The translations under genes and the position numbers were made by a program. DNA of 7,650 nucleotides, taken from assembly GCA_007132825.1 (NCBI GenBank), contig SLNX01000125.1, positions 1-7,650 of the forward strand. The letters run 5' to 3'. Under the pieces are notes generated by a model. That model saw only the letters and a list, made by a program, of their open reading frames with translations. It had not been told where the DNA came from and made no database searches. Positions 5,743 to 7,650 of this stretch are shown here, piece after piece; position 1 is the first letter of the stretch, and each line of letters begins with the position of its first letter. The DNA comes from Bacteroidales bacterium. GTDB taxonomy: Bacteria > Bacteroidota > Bacteroidia > Bacteroidales > UBA7960.

Positions 5743-7240
5743 CCAATTGTCTGTTAATAGGTTAAGTTTGTTGTTTTTTTTATTGATGATGTTGATCGCC
5801 TTCGGTTTTGAAGGCACGCTGCAAGCACAACCCCCTCCGCCTCCACCTGATGGTGCCGCAGAAGAAGTTGTGTCCGACCGGCCGGTCATCAGTCCGGATG
5901 ATCCCATTGTGGCCATGCTCGACAGCCTGGCAAACCTGGCTGTTTTTGCAGCTATGGACCGCCGAACAGACAGCGGTATTGTGAGAAAACACAATTTCCC
6001 CCCGGGATTTGTGCCTGCATTCTCAGACTCTGTCTACCAGCGCCGTCTTGAAGCTTTGGATGCCCGATCCCCTTTTGATTTTGTCTACAATGCCCATGTT
6101 CAGACATTCATAAACCTCTACGCCAACAACAGAAGAAACCTTACAGAACGAATGATGGGGCTGGGTGAACTTTATTTCCCAATGTTTGAAGAACAGCTGG
6201 ACAGGCATAATGTTCCTTTGGAAATGAAATACCTTGCTGTGGTGGAATCGGCCCTCAATCCTGTTGCCCGGTCACGGGTGGGTGCCACCGGCTTATGGCA
6301 ATTCATGTATCATACCGGAAGGATATATGGCCTTCAGGTAAACAGTTATGTGGACGACAGGTCTGACCCTTACCGTGCCACAATCGCTGCCGCAGAGCAC
6401 TTGAGGGATCTTTATGATATTTATGAAGACTGGTCGCTGGTGATCGCAGCTTATAATGCCGGCCCCGGAAACGTAAACCGGGCAATCCGGCGGGCGGGCG
6501 GGGTAAAGGACTTTTGGTTGATCCGCCCGTTCCTGCCAAGGGAAACACAGAATTATGTGCCTGCCTTTATTGCAGTCACTTACGTAATGGAACACGCTGA
6601 AGCCCATAACCTGTATGCGGAACCAACCCGGTTTTCCCACCTCGATATCGACACCGTTCATGTTCACCAAAAGCTAAGCTTGCGCCATGTAAGCCATTTG
6701 CTCGACATCCCCCTGGATGTACTTCGCTTCCTGAATCCGGCATTCCGGCAAAACATTATACCAAACAATGCCGACAATCCATATGCGTTGCGTCTTCCGA
6801 AAGAATATATGGGAACGTTTCTTGCCAACGAAGATGCCATATACAACTACCGCACGCCGGAAGAGATCCGCCAGGAAGAGCTGGCAGCTCAGCTCGCCGA
6901 AACAACCGTACATATTGTAGCACGTGGTGAGGTGCTGGGTACCATTGCCCGCCGCTATGGCACATCCGTCAGGGAAATACAAAGGCTGAACAACCTTCGC
7001 GGCACCCTGATCCGACCCGGACAACGGCTGATTGTCCGCGCCCCGGCGGCCCCTGCCAGTCCGGGACAAACAACCGCCAACGTTCATGTGGTCAGGCGCG
7101 GAGAAACCCTCGGCCTGATAGCCAGCAGATACCGGATCTCCGTGAATAACCTGATGGAGTGGAACAACCTGGGAAACACGGTAATTCATCCCGGACAACA
7201 GCTGATCATTCGTCCGCCTGAGTCGAGTGCCAGCTCCTGA
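5723..7240 (+). CDS. mltD: MltD-like membrane-associated lytic murein transglycosylase with LysM domains
   Basis: This enzyme cleaves the MurNAc-GlcNAc bond of peptidoglycan, producing 1,6-anhydro ends. From the ATG at 5723 it has 505 residues. The ATG at 5735 (overlapping the tatA stop by 8 bases) and a GTG at 5705 are alternatives. A signal peptide ends near LQA-Q (~35) and is followed by a proline run (37-42). The GH23/SLT domain spans ~150-265, with the catalytic Glu175 in VVESALNP, GLWQFM (190-195) and AYNAGPGNV (243-251). Residues ~310-360 look like a degenerate LysM-type module. Two clear LysM domains follow at ~395-440 and ~453-498, for binding glycan strands. No lipobox Cys is seen, unlike E. 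coli MltD, so it may be periplasmic or membrane-tethered. It is coupled to tatA and 97 bases before the DUF4837 gene. Confidence 0.94.
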   Translation: MTKRMNSQLSVNRLSLLFFLLMMLIAFGFEGTLQAQPPPPPPDGAAEEVVSDRPVISPDDPIVAMLDSLANLAVFAAMDRRTDSGIVRKHNFPPGFVPAFSDSVYQRRLEALDARSPFDFVYNAHVQTFINLYANNRRNLTERMMGLGELYFPMFEEQLDRHNVPLEMKYLAVVESALNPVARSRVGATGLWQFMYHTGRIYGLQVNSYVDDRSDPYRATIAAAEHLRDLYDIYEDWSLVIAAYNAGPGNVNRAIRRAGGVKDFWLIRPFLPRETQNYVPAFIAVTYVMEHAEAHNLYAEPTRFSHLDIDTVHVHQKLSLRHVSHLLDIPLDVLRFLNPAFRQNIIPNNADNPYALRLPKEYMGTFLANEDAIYNYRTPEEIRQEELAAQLAETTVHIVARGEVLGTIARRYGTSVREIQRLNNLRGTLIRPGQRLIVRAPAAPASPGQTTANVHVVRRGETLGLIASRYRISVNNLMEWNNLGNTVIHPGQQLIIRPPESSASS

Positions 7241-7270
7241 TGATCTGCTATTGTGGCATAATATTTGTCC

Positions 7271-7323
7271 GAATCATCATACACATCATGATAAAAATCA
7301 TGGTATTACAGTTGTCATAATCA
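7271..7323. promoter_or_regulatory. ATCAT-rich spacer with a small inverted repeat
   Basis: The gap between mltD and the DUF4837 gene repeats the motif ATCAT/ATCATC several times. It contains the inverted repeat CATGAT-AAAA-ATCATG (7287-7302). A near-match to the -7 box, TAATATTTG (7259-7267), lies just upstream but is one base too long. A regulatory role is only suggested by position. Confidence 0.25.
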
Positions 7324-7337
7324 TCAAAAAACAACCA

Positions 7338-7650
7338 ATGAAAACCTTGATCGCTTTTAGGAAAATAAGCATTGTTCTGGTAAGCCTGTTGCTGGTCACT
7401 GCTTGCACCACCGAAAGACCCACCAGACCATCAGCATCGGGCAGGGCCGGTGAACTTCTTGTTGTAATGGAGCCAGGCATTTACGAAGGGCCGGTAGGCA
7501 AAACCTTTAACGACGTGTTTCGTGCGCCTGTTCCTATGCTGCCGCAAGGAGAACCCATGTTCAACGTGATCTTTATTCCCAAACGTGATTTTGCAAAAAT
7601 TTTTGAAACCCATCGCCACATCTTCTTTTTGGATATTGATAAGGAGATGA
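7338..7650 (+). CDS. DUF4837-family lipoprotein, 5' part (runs off the window)
   Basis: The ATG at 7338, after an A-rich tract, opens a frame of 104 codons with no stop before the right edge. It begins with a lipoprotein signal: MKTLIAFRK, a hydrophobic core (ISIVLVSLLLV) and the lipobox VTAC with Cys23. The mature start contains GRAGELLVVMEPGIYEGPVG and PVPMLPQGEPMFNVIFIP, followed by FAKIFETHRHIFF. These match the N-terminal pattern of the DUF4837 family found in Bacteroidota. Family function is unknown to me. Placement after a lytic transglycosylase and the lipid anchor suggest an envelope role. Confidence 0.85.
   Translation, partial: MKTLIAFRKISIVLVSLLLVTACTTERPTRPSASGRAGELLVVMEPGIYEGPVGKTFNDVFRAPVPMLPQGEPMFNVIFIPKRDFAKIFETHRHIFFLDIDKEM

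Noticed and set aside
5524..5994. 156-residue - strand frame
   Set aside because: It is antisense to tatA and the mltD start, and its low-complexity Gly/Phe runs mirror the proline run and A tracts.
6674..7198. 174-residue - strand frame
   Set aside because: It is antisense to the LysM domains of the transglycosylase and has no family resemblance.

Overview
The window looks like chromosome from a member of the Bacteroidota, most likely class Bacteroidia. Three things support this. Several spacers carry the phylum's TAnnTTTG -7 promoter box. Starts are preceded by A-rich tracts rather than strong Shine-Dalgarno sites. The gene set (DUF5684 membrane protein, dut, a TPR lipoprotein, a DUF4292 lipoprotein, an EnvC-type LytM protein, tatA, a LysM lytic transglycosylase and a DUF4837 lipoprotein) is typical of that phylum. 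All recognised protein genes are on the + strand.

Positions 1-490 contain no credible protein gene. The first ~247 bases are three tandem copies of an ~84-bp unit. Read on the - strand, each unit begins like a tRNA (closest to tRNA-Asn: acceptor 5' strand plus complete D arm). A perfect 16-bp palindrome replaces the 5' part of the anticodon arm. An anticodon-arm 3' remnant follows, but no recognisable T arm or acceptor 3' strand. The only two base substitutions separating copy 2 from copies 1 and 3 are at symmetric positions of the palindrome and keep it perfect. A Bacteroidota-type promoter on the - strand (276-305) points into the array. This is the least explained part of the window.

Positions 491-950 hold a small three-helix membrane protein followed by a strong intrinsic terminator. 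A new unit starts at a probable promoter near 990: dut, a ~585-residue TPR lipoprotein and a DUF4292 lipoprotein (possibly LolB-like), closely spaced. A 137-bp gap filled largely by a 14-bp (2 x 7) tandem repeat separates DUF4292 from an exported coiled-coil/LytM protein whose metallopeptidase site is degenerate, as in EnvC. A second promoter near 5505 precedes tatA, whose 3' end overlaps the start of an MltD-like lytic transglycosylase with LysM domains. A DUF4837 lipoprotein follows and runs off the right edge.

Apart from dut, the genes belong to the cell envelope: outer-membrane lipoproteins, a predicted activator of murein amidases, a Tat export subunit and a murein-cleaving enzyme. The window therefore reads as a conserved envelope/peptidoglycan-remodelling neighbourhood beside an unusual tRNA-derived tandem array.
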